Below are positions 33,120 to 41,754 of a stretch of DNA of 64,000 bases, in pieces (the first letter of the stretch is position 1; each line of letters begins with the position of its first letter). The DNA lies in the NCBI RefSeq assembly GCF_003610495.1, contig NZ_RAPK01000006.1, forward strand, positions 243,241 through 307,240, read 5' to 3'. This DNA comes from Sinobaca qinghaiensis. GTDB lineage: Bacteria > Bacillota > Bacilli > Bacillales > Marinococcaceae. The notes below the pieces were generated by a model. The model did not search any database and was not told the origin of the DNA. It worked only from the letters and a program-made list of their open reading frames with translations. Position numbers and translations under genes: made by a program.

Positions 33120-33914
33120 ATGCAGGCAGATATCCAAAAGACAGAACAAGAAAAGCATACGGCTGAAACGATCTCAATGAAAAATGTCAGTAAGGTTTAC
33201 GACAATGGGCATACGGCAGTTCAAAACGTTGACCTGACTATAAAGGAGGGGGATTTTGTTTCTTTTGTGGGACCATCAGGCTGCGGGAAATCGACTATTT
33301 TTAAAATGGTCGCAGGATTGACTACTATCACGGAGGGACATATACATCTCTTCAATAAAGAAATAGACTCCAGCGACCGGGATTCACGGGACCTGGCCTA
33401 CGTTTTTCAAGATGCTACACTGCTTCCCTGGCTGAATATAGAAAAGAACGTGCGGATGCCTCTGACTTTTCAATCCATAAAAAAAGAAGAACAAAACAAA
33501 ATGGTTCAGGAAACATTGGAATTAGTAGGGCTGAAAGGATACGAGCGTGCCATGCCAAGAGAATTATCGGGTGGTATGAAAATGAGAGTATCGATTGCAA
33601 GGGCTTTAGTATCTAAACCAAAATTGCTTTTAATGGATGAGCCTTTTGGAGCGCTTGACGAGATCACAAGACAAAACCTTCAGGAAGAACTGCTGCGCAT
33701 TTGGAATTCGCAGAAAATGACGGTGCTTTTCATAACCCACAACGTTTTTGAATCGGTGTATTTATCCAACAGAGTAGCTGTTATGACTGCATCTCCAGGA
33801 AAAGTGGATGATGTGATTGATATTCCTCTTTCTTATCCAAGAAATTCGGATGTTCGTACGGCCCCGGAATTCAGTAATTTAGTGGCTGAGATATCTGAAA
33901 AATTAAAAAATTAA
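33120..33914 (+). CDS. ABC importer ATPase (SsuB/TauB/ThiZ type)
   Basis: A 264-residue nucleotide-binding subunit. Walker A is VGPSGCGKSTIFK, Q-loop VFQDATLLPWLN, signature LSGGMKMRVSIARAL, Walker B LLLMDEPFGALDE and H-loop FITHN. The TLLPW after the Q-loop is typical of nitrate/sulfonate/taurine and thiamine-precursor importers. It powers the permease and lipoprotein encoded three and four genes later, and is 16 bp after the creatininase stop. Confidence 0.93.
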   Translation: MQADIQKTEQEKHTAETISMKNVSKVYDNGHTAVQNVDLTIKEGDFVSFVGPSGCGKSTIFKMVAGLTTITEGHIHLFNKEIDSSDRDSRDLAYVFQDATLLPWLNIEKNVRMPLTFQSIKKEEQNKMVQETLELVGLKGYERAMPRELSGGMKMRVSIARALVSKPKLLLMDEPFGALDEITRQNLQEELLRIWNSQKMTVLFITHNVFESVYLSNRVAVMTASPGKVDDVIDIPLSYPRNSDVRTAPEFSNLVAEISEKLKN

Positions 33915-33927
33915 GGTGGGAAAGTGT

Positions 33928-35259
33928 ATGTGGGTGGAAAGGTTAAAAAACACTATAGCGGACCAAACGGAAATAACTAGTGATAATGATACGGTAGAGC
34001 GCTTATCCAAAGATGCCTATTGGTATTCTCCAATTTTATACAAGGAATTAAACGGCATGAAAGCTGACTGTGCGGTTTTTCCAAAAAATGAAGAAGAGGT
34101 AAGAACGGTTGTAGCATTTGCAGTGAAAGAAAAAATACCATTAACGGTCAGGGGTTCAGGCACAGGAAACTACGGTCAGTCTATTCCGTTAAACGGCGGA
34201 ATTATTATCGACATTACACAGATGAATCAAACCGTTAAAGAAACCTCTGCATCTGTAACCGTTCAAGCAGGGAAAAAGCTGGGTACTCTTGAGAAAGAGC
34301 TGAGAAAAAAAGAGAAGGAACTCCGTATTTTCCCGAGTACTTTTATGAAGTCGACAGTAAGCGGCTTTTTATGCGGCGGGTCGGGAGGCATTGGATCTAT
34401 TCGATGGGGGAACCTGTGGGACAACAATGTCATGTACGTCAAGATGATGACTATTGAAGAAGATCCGAAAATTCTTCACATACACGGGGAAGAAATTCTT
34501 TTATTTATCCACACATATGGAACAACGGGAATTCTGCTGGAAGCCGAGCTTCCTGTCGAAGATAAAATGGAATGGAATCAATATCTGCTTACCTTTCCCA
34601 CATTTCAAGAAGCCGTGGACTGCTGCCAGTACTTAACTGAACAGGGAAATATGCCTTTACGGCTGTTGTCTACCTGCGAGTGGCCACTGCCGCAGCATTA
34701 TAAGCCTCTTATAAGCTACATTGACGAAGGCAGCTCGATTGTAATAATAGAATCAACCATTATGAAAAAAACTATGGAAAAGATAGTGGAAAGTCAAAAG
34801 GGAAATATGTCTTTGTTCATACCCTCCGAAAAGTACCAAAAAGGCTTGAAGCTTTCTGATTTCACATGGAATCATTCCACGCTTTGGGCACATAAAAACG
34901 GGGAAAATATGACGTATTTACAGGCGAGATTTGATAAAAGTAAACTTCACAGCCAAATCGATACGATAAAAGAGGAGTATGGAGATGAAGTACAGCTCCA
35001 TTTCGAATTTATAAAAATTGATGAAGAAATAACTCCGGCTGCGCTTCCTGTCCTTCAATTCCGGTCCAAAGAACGTATTTATGACATTATTGATTTTTTT
35101 GAGAAACACGGTATTCAAATTAATGATCCTCATACCTACCTGCTCGGGTTCGGAGGTTACAACATGAGAATGGATGAAATTAAAAAGAAAAAGAAAGCCT
35201 ATGATCCTTATGACCTGCTCAACCCTGGAAAAATACCGAAAACCAGAGAGGTTATTTAA
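33928..35259 (+). CDS. FAD-binding (PCMH/GlcD-type) oxidoreductase
   Basis: The 443-residue protein has a PCMH-type FAD domain (about 20-200; TVRGSGTGNYGQSIPLNGG, then SGFLCGGSGGIGS) and a C-terminal cap domain ending LLNPGKIP, as in GlcD-like oxidases and dehydrogenases. These oxidise hydroxy-acids or alcohols. The ATG at 33928 has AAGGTGGG 7 nt before it; the GTG at 33916 lies inside that site. It is embedded between the ATPase and permease genes, so it clearly belongs to the pathway, perhaps oxidising a hydroxymethyl or hydroxy group of the imported ring. No Fe-S partner is encoded. Confidence 0.85.
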   Translation: MWVERLKNTIADQTEITSDNDTVERLSKDAYWYSPILYKELNGMKADCAVFPKNEEEVRTVVAFAVKEKIPLTVRGSGTGNYGQSIPLNGGIIIDITQMNQTVKETSASVTVQAGKKLGTLEKELRKKEKELRIFPSTFMKSTVSGFLCGGSGGIGSIRWGNLWDNNVMYVKMMTIEEDPKILHIHGEEILLFIHTYGTTGILLEAELPVEDKMEWNQYLLTFPTFQEAVDCCQYLTEQGNMPLRLLSTCEWPLPQHYKPLISYIDEGSSIVIIESTIMKKTMEKIVESQKGNMSLFIPSEKYQKGLKLSDFTWNHSTLWAHKNGENMTYLQARFDKSKLHSQIDTIKEEYGDEVQLHFEFIKIDEEITPAALPVLQFRSKERIYDIIDFFEKHGIQINDPHTYLLGFGGYNMRMDEIKKKKKAYDPYDLLNPGKIPKTREVI

Positions 35260-35285
35260 TCAAAATAGAAAGGAGCATGCCCTGC

Positions 35286-36140
35286 ATGAATAGTAATGTG
35301 GAAACCACTTCTATACGAACAAGCGGACAGCCGAAGGCTAAAAGTATGAGTAAGGGAAAAAGTAAATTGATTTCAGTCTTACCGCCTTTAGCAGCTTTTA
35401 TTATATTTGTTGGGGGGTGGGAGCTTCTTGTAAGACTGCTGCAGATTCCCCACTACCTTCTGCCGACGCCTACCGCTATCGTTACGGCTGCAGTAGAGAA
35501 TGCGGCTAACCTGACCACGGCCGTTTCTGTCACTATTCTAGAAGCAGTCATTGGCTTTACGCTCAGCGTAATTGGAGGCGTGGCCGCAGCTATACTGATG
35601 GCGAGCTCCAAATGGGTGGAAAAAAGCCTTTATCCCTATGCGGTCATTCTACAGACCATTCCCGTAGTGGCGATTGCACCAATTATTGTTATTTGGTTTG
35701 GGTCCGGTATGAATTCTATTGTCATTATCACTTTTCTCATTGGGTTTTTCCCGATGCTTTCCAATACACTCATCGGATTGAATGCCACAGATAAAGATAT
35801 GCTCAATTTAATGAAGCTCTACAAAGCTTCGAAGATGAAAGTGATGTGGAGAGTTCGTGTTCCTTATGCCCTCCCCTATATTACTGCAGGGCTGAAGATC
35901 TCCTGCACCTTAGCCGTTATTGGAGCCATAGTTGGTGAATATATCGCGGGCATCGGCGGAGGAAGCGGGGGAATAGGCTATGCTATCACAGTATCCGCTG
36001 CAAGAATGGAAACCGCCTACTTATTTGCGTGCGGAATAGCAGCCTCCCTGCTGGGTATTGTATTTTTCTTATTAATTAATATGTTTTCTAAATGGGTACT
36101 TGGTTCGTGGCATGAATCAGAATTAAACAATAAAGATTAA
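35286..36140 (+). CDS. ABC importer permease (SsuC/TauC/ThiX type)
   Basis: A 284-residue membrane subunit with about six hydrophobic helices after a polar N-terminus. The cytoplasmic coupling loop reads LKISCTLAVIGAIVGEYIAG preceded by RVPYALPYITAG (EAA-type motif). The ATG at 35286 is 10 nt after AAAGGAG; the ATG at 35277 is too close to it. It works with the ATPase and the lipoprotein of the same operon. Confidence 0.92.
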   Translation: MNSNVETTSIRTSGQPKAKSMSKGKSKLISVLPPLAAFIIFVGGWELLVRLLQIPHYLLPTPTAIVTAAVENAANLTTAVSVTILEAVIGFTLSVIGGVAAAILMASSKWVEKSLYPYAVILQTIPVVAIAPIIVIWFGSGMNSIVIITFLIGFFPMLSNTLIGLNATDKDMLNLMKLYKASKMKVMWRVRVPYALPYITAGLKISCTLAVIGAIVGEYIAGIGGGSGGIGYAITVSAARMETAYLFACGIAASLLGIVFFLLINMFSKWVLGSWHESELNNKD

Positions 36141-36163
36141 TAAAAAAACGGGGGATACTCATA

Positions 36164-37177
36164 ATGAAAAAGAGCACACAGAAAAAGTGGATGATGTACG
36201 CTGTCGGATTAACAAGTCTGTCCGTATTGGCTGCATGTGGATCAGGAGAAGAGAACTCAGGAGCAGAGGCGGATTCTTCAGAGCTTGAAGAAGCAAAGCT
36301 TGTAACAAACTGGTTTGCTCAGCCGGAGCACGGTGGAAACTATGCAGCATTGGTGGAAGGCATGTATGAAGAAGAGGGATTGGAAATGGAAATCGAGCCG
36401 GGAGGACCGGAAATTTCGGCCACCCAGATTGTAGCTTCCGGTGACGCCGACTTTGGTTATACGAGCGGCGAAGATTTAGTGATTGCCAGAGACGAAGGAA
36501 TTCCTCTGGTAGCGATAGGAGCTATTTTTCAGGAAAGTCCTTATGTATTGATTTCACATGAAGGCCAGGTGGACAGCTTTGAGGATTTGGAAGGCAAAAC
36601 CGTCTTTACAGCAACAGCTGTTGGGTACTGGGAATATATTAAAGAAGAATATGAATTAGAGGAAGTAGAGGAACGGGCTTATACAGGTTCTCTAGCTGAA
36701 TTTGTAGATAATGAAAATGCAGTAACGCAAGGGTATATGACATCGGAACCATACTCTTTAGATGAGCAGGGTGTAGACATTGATTATTTAAAAGTAAGTG
36801 ATTCCGGGTTTGAATCATATGGAAACGTAATATTCACGACAGAGGATATGATCGAAAACAATCCGGAAAAAGTGCAGGCATTTATGAATGCAACTGTAGC
36901 AGGATGGGAGTATTACAGGGACAATCCGGATGAGACCAACACTTATCTGCAGGAGCAGAATCCTGATTTAACAGAGGAGAAAATGGAATACAGCAAAGAA
37001 GCTATGGATGAAATTGTCTACGGGGGAGACGCTGAAGAAAACGGATTTGGGTACATGGAAGCGGACAACTGGCAGACCCTTCAGGACAACATGAACCAAC
37101 TTGACCTTACTTCCAGTGAAGAAGATATCGAAGAAGCCTTTAATATGGAATTTCTGGAGGAAGCGCATAATGAATAA
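36164..37177 (+). CDS. NMT1/THI5-like substrate-binding lipoprotein
   Basis: A 337-residue periplasmic-type binding protein. The signal peptide ends in the lipobox VLAAC (Cys25), then an acidic linker. The NMT1/THI5 core follows: KLVTNWFAQPEHGGNYAALVEG, GGPEISATQIVASGDADFGY. ThiY and other family members bind pyrimidines (hydroxymethyl- or formylaminopyrimidine) or similar small N-compounds, and the WFxxPEHGG start is of that branch. The strong negative charge suits a salt-adapted organism. Its last codons overlap the next gene by 8 bp, so solute recognition and ring hydrolysis are translated together. Confidence 0.9.
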   Translation: MKKSTQKKWMMYAVGLTSLSVLAACGSGEENSGAEADSSELEEAKLVTNWFAQPEHGGNYAALVEGMYEEEGLEMEIEPGGPEISATQIVASGDADFGYTSGEDLVIARDEGIPLVAIGAIFQESPYVLISHEGQVDSFEDLEGKTVFTATAVGYWEYIKEEYELEEVEERAYTGSLAEFVDNENAVTQGYMTSEPYSLDEQGVDIDYLKVSDSGFESYGNVIFTTEDMIENNPEKVQAFMNATVAGWEYYRDNPDETNTYLQEQNPDLTEEKMEYSKEAMDEIVYGGDAEENGFGYMEADNWQTLQDNMNQLDLTSSEEDIEEAFNMEFLEEAHNE

Positions 37178-38450
37178 TTTTTTAATAAAAAATGTTTGTG
37201 TTCCAGGCCTGGATCTGGACGAGGCTCATATTGTAATTAAGGACGGTCGGTATGATACTATCATGCCGGCTGTTTCAAATGAAGCACTAATCTTTACGCA
37301 GAATTGGGAGGAAGATAACAAAAAAGCTGTAGATGGACGTGGGTGGACAATCTTTCCTACATTTACGGATATACATACCCACCTGGACAAAGCATTTACG
37401 TATGAACAGGTTCCCAATTACTCAGGTACGTTAAGAGAAGCTATCACAAATTATCAATCCGCGCTTCCTTCATTCACGGAAGAAGCTATGATGGAGCGGA
37501 TGCGGCGGTTAATGGATCGGGCTGTTTCATACGGAACCGGCAGAATGAGAACACATATTAATGCAGGCGAAGACAAAGCAGGAAATATTGCACTGCAGGC
37601 AGCCTCGAAAATAAAAGAAGAGTATAGAGGTATTCTTGATCTGCAGATTATAGCGATGGTTGGAAATATGTCTCAACCGTTGACTAAGAATATCGAGCTG
37701 CAGGACGTGCTGCTTTCCAATAATATTGATGGAATCGGCGGCGCACCTCATTTGTCGGAATCCTGCAATGAAGAAATAGACGATCTCTTTGCGTTTGCCT
37801 CTTCCCGGGATCTGCTCATCGACCTTCACGCGGATGAGCAGGATGATCCGGAGGTAAGATCTATTTGTCATATAATAAAGCAGGTCAAAAAATATGATTA
37901 TCAAAAGAAAACAACTGCCGGACATCTTTGTTCGCTTTCGGCAATGGAAGAGGAAGCTGCTTTTTCTATTATAGATGAAATGATTCAAGAGCAAATATAC
38001 GCAGTTACGCTTCCAGCAGCAAACCTCTGTCTGCAGGGAAGAGACGATAAAAAAAATGTCCGCAGAGGCACAACAAGAGTAACGTCTTTTCTGAAAAAAG
38101 AAGCTGTAATAGCGGTGGGGTCAGATAATGTCAACGATCCGTTTCATCCATTTGGAGATGGTGATATGCTGCTGACAGCTCTGATAGCTGCGTATGCAAA
38201 TCATTTAACCAGTCAAAAAGATATCAGCCGGCTCTTTCAAATGATAACGACGAAACCGGCTGAAATATTCGGTCAAACCAACCATATTCAAGAAGGAGAA
38301 AAAGCTGATTTTGTTTTAATAGAAGGAAAGGGAGAAATAGAATTGCTATCTGTACAGTCCGGGGGAAGAAAGGTGTACAGAAATAGCCGCTGGGTCAGTG
38401 AAAGACAGGAAACAATCAGTGTATGGAAGAAAGGAAATATATATGCTTGA
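37170..38450 (+). CDS. Cytosine deaminase-like amidohydrolase, first copy
   Basis: About 426 residues of a metal-dependent amidohydrolase. Metal ligands are FTDIHTHLDKAFTY, His in DLHADEQDD, and Asp in VGSDNVNDPFHPFGDG. HLDK and DNVxDPF are hallmarks of the CodA/cytosine-deaminase branch, which deaminates or hydrolyses cyclic amidines (cytosine, isoguanine, creatinine). The start at 37170 has GGAGG 9 nt upstream. It overlaps the lipoprotein gene before it and the second copy after it by 8 bp each. A hydrolytic step on the imported ring is likely. Confidence 0.88.
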   Translation: MNNFLIKNVCVPGLDLDEAHIVIKDGRYDTIMPAVSNEALIFTQNWEEDNKKAVDGRGWTIFPTFTDIHTHLDKAFTYEQVPNYSGTLREAITNYQSALPSFTEEAMMERMRRLMDRAVSYGTGRMRTHINAGEDKAGNIALQAASKIKEEYRGILDLQIIAMVGNMSQPLTKNIELQDVLLSNNIDGIGGAPHLSESCNEEIDDLFAFASSRDLLIDLHADEQDDPEVRSICHIIKQVKKYDYQKKTTAGHLCSLSAMEEEAAFSIIDEMIQEQIYAVTLPAANLCLQGRDDKKNVRRGTTRVTSFLKKEAVIAVGSDNVNDPFHPFGDGDMLLTALIAAYANHLTSQKDISRLFQMITTKPAEIFGQTNHIQEGEKADFVLIEGKGEIELLSVQSGGRKVYRNSRWVSERQETISVWKKGNIYA

Positions 38451-39645
38451 TTTATTAATTAAAAATGTCCGGACACACAGCAGTCCCGTATTATTTCATT
38501 TAGGAGTGGAAAATAACCGCCTTCGGTTTGTATCCTCTTCAGGCCGGGCATCAAAAACAGTGGAGGGGGAAGGCGGCATAGTACTGCCGCCTTTTGTAGA
38601 AATGCACCATCATGCCGACACCTATAAAGCAGGTGAACGAGTCGGAGAAAATAAGTCCGGCACGATTGAGGAAGGTATTGCTATATGGGACAGTGCTAAG
38701 TCCCAATTGATTAAAAAAGAACTTACAGCTCAAATGGAAGATTTAGTTTCTACATTTATCGGCCAGGGGATTTTATATACCCGATGGATGATCGACGTCT
38801 CAGAGCCTGGTTTGAAGGCTCTTTCCTGCGCAATTGCTGTAAAAGAAAAATACAAAAATACAGTAGCTATAGAAATAACAGCATTTCCTCAGCTTGGAAT
38901 GAAAGAACCATGGAAAAGAGAGCTGCTTGAAAAAGCTTTACAGATGGGCGCAGATCAAGTTAGTGCCGTCCCCCATCTGGAAGAATCCGAAGAACAGGAA
39001 GACGCCGCTGTTCAGGAATGTTTCAGGCTGGCCCAACAGTACAAAAAAGGAATTCATATTTTCTGCGATGAAACAGATAATCCGGATTCCATGTCTTCAA
39101 GCAAAATAGCTGAAGCTGCTTTAAAAGGAGAATATCACAATCCATCCATTACTATAAGTCACGTTAATGCCCTGAGCTACTATGAGGAAACGAAAGCAGC
39201 TGAAACAATACAAAAAATTAAGCAGGCCGGCATTCACGTTATCAGCTGCCCTTTAATCAACAGTACGACTATTGGAAAATCACTGGACAGCAGGCATGCA
39301 GCCAGAGGAATTACCAAAGTTAAGGCATTGAGAGATCAAGGCGTGAATGTATGTGTTGCGCACGATGATATCAAAACGCCATTTTATCCATTTGGTAATG
39401 GAAATATGCTTCAGGCAGGATACATGATGGCTCACTTGGCACAGTTTACAACAGAGCCGGAGCTGATCAGCTTAGTAGACATGCTTACCTACAACGGAGC
39501 AAAGGCTATGAATGTGCAGCACTATGGAATAAAGGAAGATGGCCCCGCAGAATTTCTGCTTTATAAAGAAAACAACCTATTCAGCCTTTTTACAGAACAT
39601 AGCAAACCATTTGTAGTGTGTAAAAATGGCATGGTTATTTCTTAA
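38443..39645 (+). CDS. Cytosine deaminase-like amidohydrolase, second copy
   Basis: A 400-residue paralogue of the preceding enzyme. Metal positions are VEMHHHADTYK (a variant of THLDK), HIFCDETDNPD in place of HADE, and VAHDDIKTPFYPFGNGN. The altered first and second motifs (HHHAD, CDETD) imply a different substrate or step from the first copy, although the metal-binding Asp and His remain. The ATG at 38443 follows AAGGAAAT. It is last gene of the operon. Two diverged copies beside one importer suggest successive deaminations or ring cleavages. Confidence 0.84.
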   Translation: MLDLLIKNVRTHSSPVLFHLGVENNRLRFVSSSGRASKTVEGEGGIVLPPFVEMHHHADTYKAGERVGENKSGTIEEGIAIWDSAKSQLIKKELTAQMEDLVSTFIGQGILYTRWMIDVSEPGLKALSCAIAVKEKYKNTVAIEITAFPQLGMKEPWKRELLEKALQMGADQVSAVPHLEESEEQEDAAVQECFRLAQQYKKGIHIFCDETDNPDSMSSSKIAEAALKGEYHNPSITISHVNALSYYEETKAAETIQKIKQAGIHVISCPLINSTTIGKSLDSRHAARGITKVKALRDQGVNVCVAHDDIKTPFYPFGNGNMLQAGYMMAHLAQFTTEPELISLVDMLTYNGAKAMNVQHYGIKEDGPAEFLLYKENNLFSLFTEHSKPFVVCKNGMVIS

Positions 39646-39785
39646 ATTAAAATACGTCATTTTACAAACTGTGAGTAGATTAATAGCAGCAAAGTTGTTT
39701 TAAGTTGGCAAGAAACTGTTCCATATTGTATATCTATACATGATATCGAATATTTTTAAAGTCTCTTATGAAAAGAAGAAAATAA

Positions 39786-39882
39786 ACAGGGGTGACTCCT
39801 GCAGAACAGCCATAGAAGAAGATAAAGAGGGGTTTTTCCTCTTTAGCTTAAGGCTCGGCCTGCGGAAAGCACCTCCTGTAAA
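39786..39882. repeat. Dispersed intergenic repeat, copy 1
   Basis: About 95 bp similar to 49834-49926: shared blocks are GCAGAACAGCCAT, GATAAAG, TCTTTAGCT, GGCCTGC and GAAAGC. Outer arms are complementary within each copy (ACAGG-GGTG with CACC-TCCTGT here; CAGGCGG with CCGCCTG in the other). A 62-codon frame over it is not a gene. The rest of 39646-39981 shows only AT-rich sequence and the ribosome site of the next gene. Confidence 0.7.
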
Positions 39883-39981
39883 GATTTTGTATAAAAACAC
39901 CTGTTTTTTGTCTTTTTCAACAGCCTGATTTATTGTTTCTATTATTTTTAACGTTCCTGTTAATGGAGGTGTAACAATAGT

Positions 39982-40725
39982 ATGAAAGAAAATAAATATG
40001 ATGATACCAATTTCTTCACTGCTTATCAAAAAATGCCGCGATCCGTTAAAGGTCTGGAAGCTGCCGGTGAATGGCACGTTTTGAAAGCATTAATGCCAGC
40101 ATTACGTAATAAAAATGTTCTCGATCTGGGATGCGGTTTTGGATGGCATTGCCGCTATGCAGGAGAACAGCAGGCTGATTCAGTAATAGGTGTGGACATT
40201 TCCGAAAATATGCTTAAAAAAGCTCGTGACAGCACGAATGATCCCGCCATTTCATTTATAAAGATGCCAATAGAAGATGTAGAATTCGATAGTGCCCAGT
40301 TTGAAGTAGTTATAAGTTCATTAGCTTTTCACTACATTGAGCCATTTGAAAGGATGTGCCAAAAAGTCCACAATTGGCTGAAAAAGGGAGGCACTTTTCT
40401 TTTTTCAGTAGAACATCCTATCTTTACTTCCCAAAATAAACAAGAGTGGTATTACGATAAGCAGGGAAATATTCTGCATTGGCCTATAGATCATTATCAA
40501 GAAGAAGGATCGCGTCAAACGATATTTCTTACAGAAAAGGTAATTAAATATCACCGAACACTTTCGACGTATATCAACAGCTTAATTAGCGCAGGGTTTT
40601 ATATAAAGTCAGTCAAAGAGCCGGCTCCTTCTGAGGAGATGCTGCAGCGTATGCCGCAAATGAAAGATGAACTCCGCAGACCGATGTTTTTAATCATATC
40701 AGCAGAAAAAATAGATTCACAATGA
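39982..40725 (+). CDS. Class I SAM-dependent methyltransferase
   Basis: A 247-residue methyltransferase: motif I VLDLGCGFGWHCRYAGEQ, the acidic residue after beta-2 in VIGVDISENML, motif with SSLAFHYIEPFE, and VHNWLKKGGTFLFSVEHPIF. This resembles small-molecule methyltransferases of the UbiE/BioC-like group; the acceptor is unknown. GGAGGTG precedes the ATG by about 10 nt. Preceding repeat and following terminator isolate it from both neighbours. Confidence 0.87.
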   Translation: MKENKYDDTNFFTAYQKMPRSVKGLEAAGEWHVLKALMPALRNKNVLDLGCGFGWHCRYAGEQQADSVIGVDISENMLKKARDSTNDPAISFIKMPIEDVEFDSAQFEVVISSLAFHYIEPFERMCQKVHNWLKKGGTFLFSVEHPIFTSQNKQEWYYDKQGNILHWPIDHYQEEGSRQTIFLTEKVIKYHRTLSTYINSLISAGFYIKSVKEPAPSEEMLQRMPQMKDELRRPMFLIISAEKIDSQ

Positions 40726-40819
40726 GGTATGATTTCTTATATTGTACGTTTCTGCATTTTTATACCCGTGATAGAATAACTTCAACAATTACTGTGTCTT
40801 TTTTCTTTAAAGTAACATT

Positions 40820-40846
40820 AAAGACCTCTTTTCGAAGAGGTCTTTT
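40820..40846 (+). terminator. Terminator of the methyltransferase gene
   Basis: AAAGACCTCTT-TTCG-AAGAGGTCTTTTT, a stable tetraloop hairpin with T tract. Confidence 0.9.
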
Positions 40847-40865
40847 TAGAAGGATCATTTTCTTT

Positions 40866-41240
40866 TTACAAAAACGGCAGGTAAAACAGCAGAAACGCTG
40901 CAAAGCTGCCAATAACGCTTAACGTTACATAAAGAATCAGCGGTTTGTATGCTTTTCGTTCAATCAGGCGGAATGACTCCATGCTGAAGGTGGAGAATGT
41001 GGTGAAAGCTCCAAAAAAGCCAACGGCTGCCGTAAGAAATAAAGGATCCTCGTAGGCATCACCCGGAACATAGCCGTAAAATAAAGCCAAAAACAAACCA
41101 AGTCCCGCCGAACCGAGAATATTAACCGTAAGCATAGCTGTCGGAAAAGGAGGATCAGCGAACCTGTAGTCTATCCATTTTCCAAGAAGATAGCGGCAGA
41201 CTGCCCCGGCTGCTCCCCCGATCATTAATAAAACGATCAT
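40866..41240 (-). CDS. crcB: Fluoride channel FluC/CrcB, second subunit
   Basis: A 124-residue four-helix protein: MIGGAAGAVCRYLLGKW, TMLTVNILGSAGLG-type segment with the pore Asn, and GFFGAFTTFSTFSMES with the Phe box and central Na+ site. FluC exports fluoride as a dual-topology dimer. It overlaps the neighbouring crcB by 4 bp, so the pair probably forms a heterodimer as in Bacillus. The terminal GGTAAAACAG region is normal coding. Confidence 0.93.
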   Translation of the reverse strand: MIVLLMIGGAAGAVCRYLLGKWIDYRFADPPFPTAMLTVNILGSAGLGLFLALFYGYVPGDAYEDPLFLTAAVGFFGAFTTFSTFSMESFRLIERKAYKPLILYVTLSVIGSFAAFLLFYLPFL

Positions 41241-41659
41241 AAGCGGCGGCCCTCCTCAGAAGACCGGAGTTTTCTGCCAAGACGCTGTCCGCCTGCAAAT
41301 CCAGCCCAGGCGAAGGCGATTCCGCCAACAATAGTAGGTAGAATGTAGGCTGCTATGTAGAGCGGGGAGAGGGCAGAGCCCAGCAGAACGGTGTCTGATA
41401 CGAGTGTCGAAAAAGTAGTATAGCCGCCGCACAGGCCGACACCCAGACCGGCGCTGATCCATTCCCTGACGGTAAAAATAGCAAAAAAACCAGTCAGAGC
41501 TCCGAGAAGCGCACTTCCGCTCCAATTTTCCATAAGCGTACCGAAAGGGAAAATAGAATCGAATGCAGCGGCATTAATGGAATAGCGCAGAAGGGTTCCG
41601 AGCATGGCACCCGCGGCTATGGCCAGCAGAACACTTGGCGGCCCGAATCGTTTGTTCAT
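41237..41659 (-). CDS. crcB: Fluoride channel FluC/CrcB, first subunit
   Basis: A 140-residue partner: AIAAGAMLGTLLRYSINA, TLMENWSGSALLGALTG (Asn in the pore region) and GLCGGYTTFSTLVSDTV. It is translated first and overlaps the second gene by ATGA. No fluoride riboswitch is recognisable in the 95 bp upstream. The lar operon terminator lies there, so the pair has its own promoter or relies on read-through. Confidence 0.92.
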   Translation of the reverse strand: MNKRFGPPSVLLAIAAGAMLGTLLRYSINAAAFDSIFPFGTLMENWSGSALLGALTGFFAIFTVREWISAGLGVGLCGGYTTFSTLVSDTVLLGSALSPLYIAAYILPTIVGGIAFAWAGFAGGQRLGRKLRSSEEGRRL

Positions 41660-41714
41660 GAATATCCCCGGCTTTCTATGTGTTTTCCCTCCAAAGTATA
41701 CGTCTTTTATCTCA

Positions 41715-41752
41715 AAAGAAAAAGCAGCCCCTCATAAAAAGAGGAGCTGCTG
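41715..41752 (-). terminator. Terminator of the lar operon
   Basis: The reverse-strand stem AGCAGCTCCTC / GAGGGGCTGCT has a T-rich exit (TTTTTCTTTT). Confidence 0.88.
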
Positions 41753-41754
41753 CT

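Noticed and set aside
39740-39928. 62-codon frame before the methyltransferase gene
   Set aside because: It lies across a dispersed palindromic repeat with a second copy at 49.8 kb and has no ribosome site.
40722-40922. 66-codon frame after the methyltransferase gene
   Set aside because: It runs through a clear terminator hairpin and into the opposing crcB gene.
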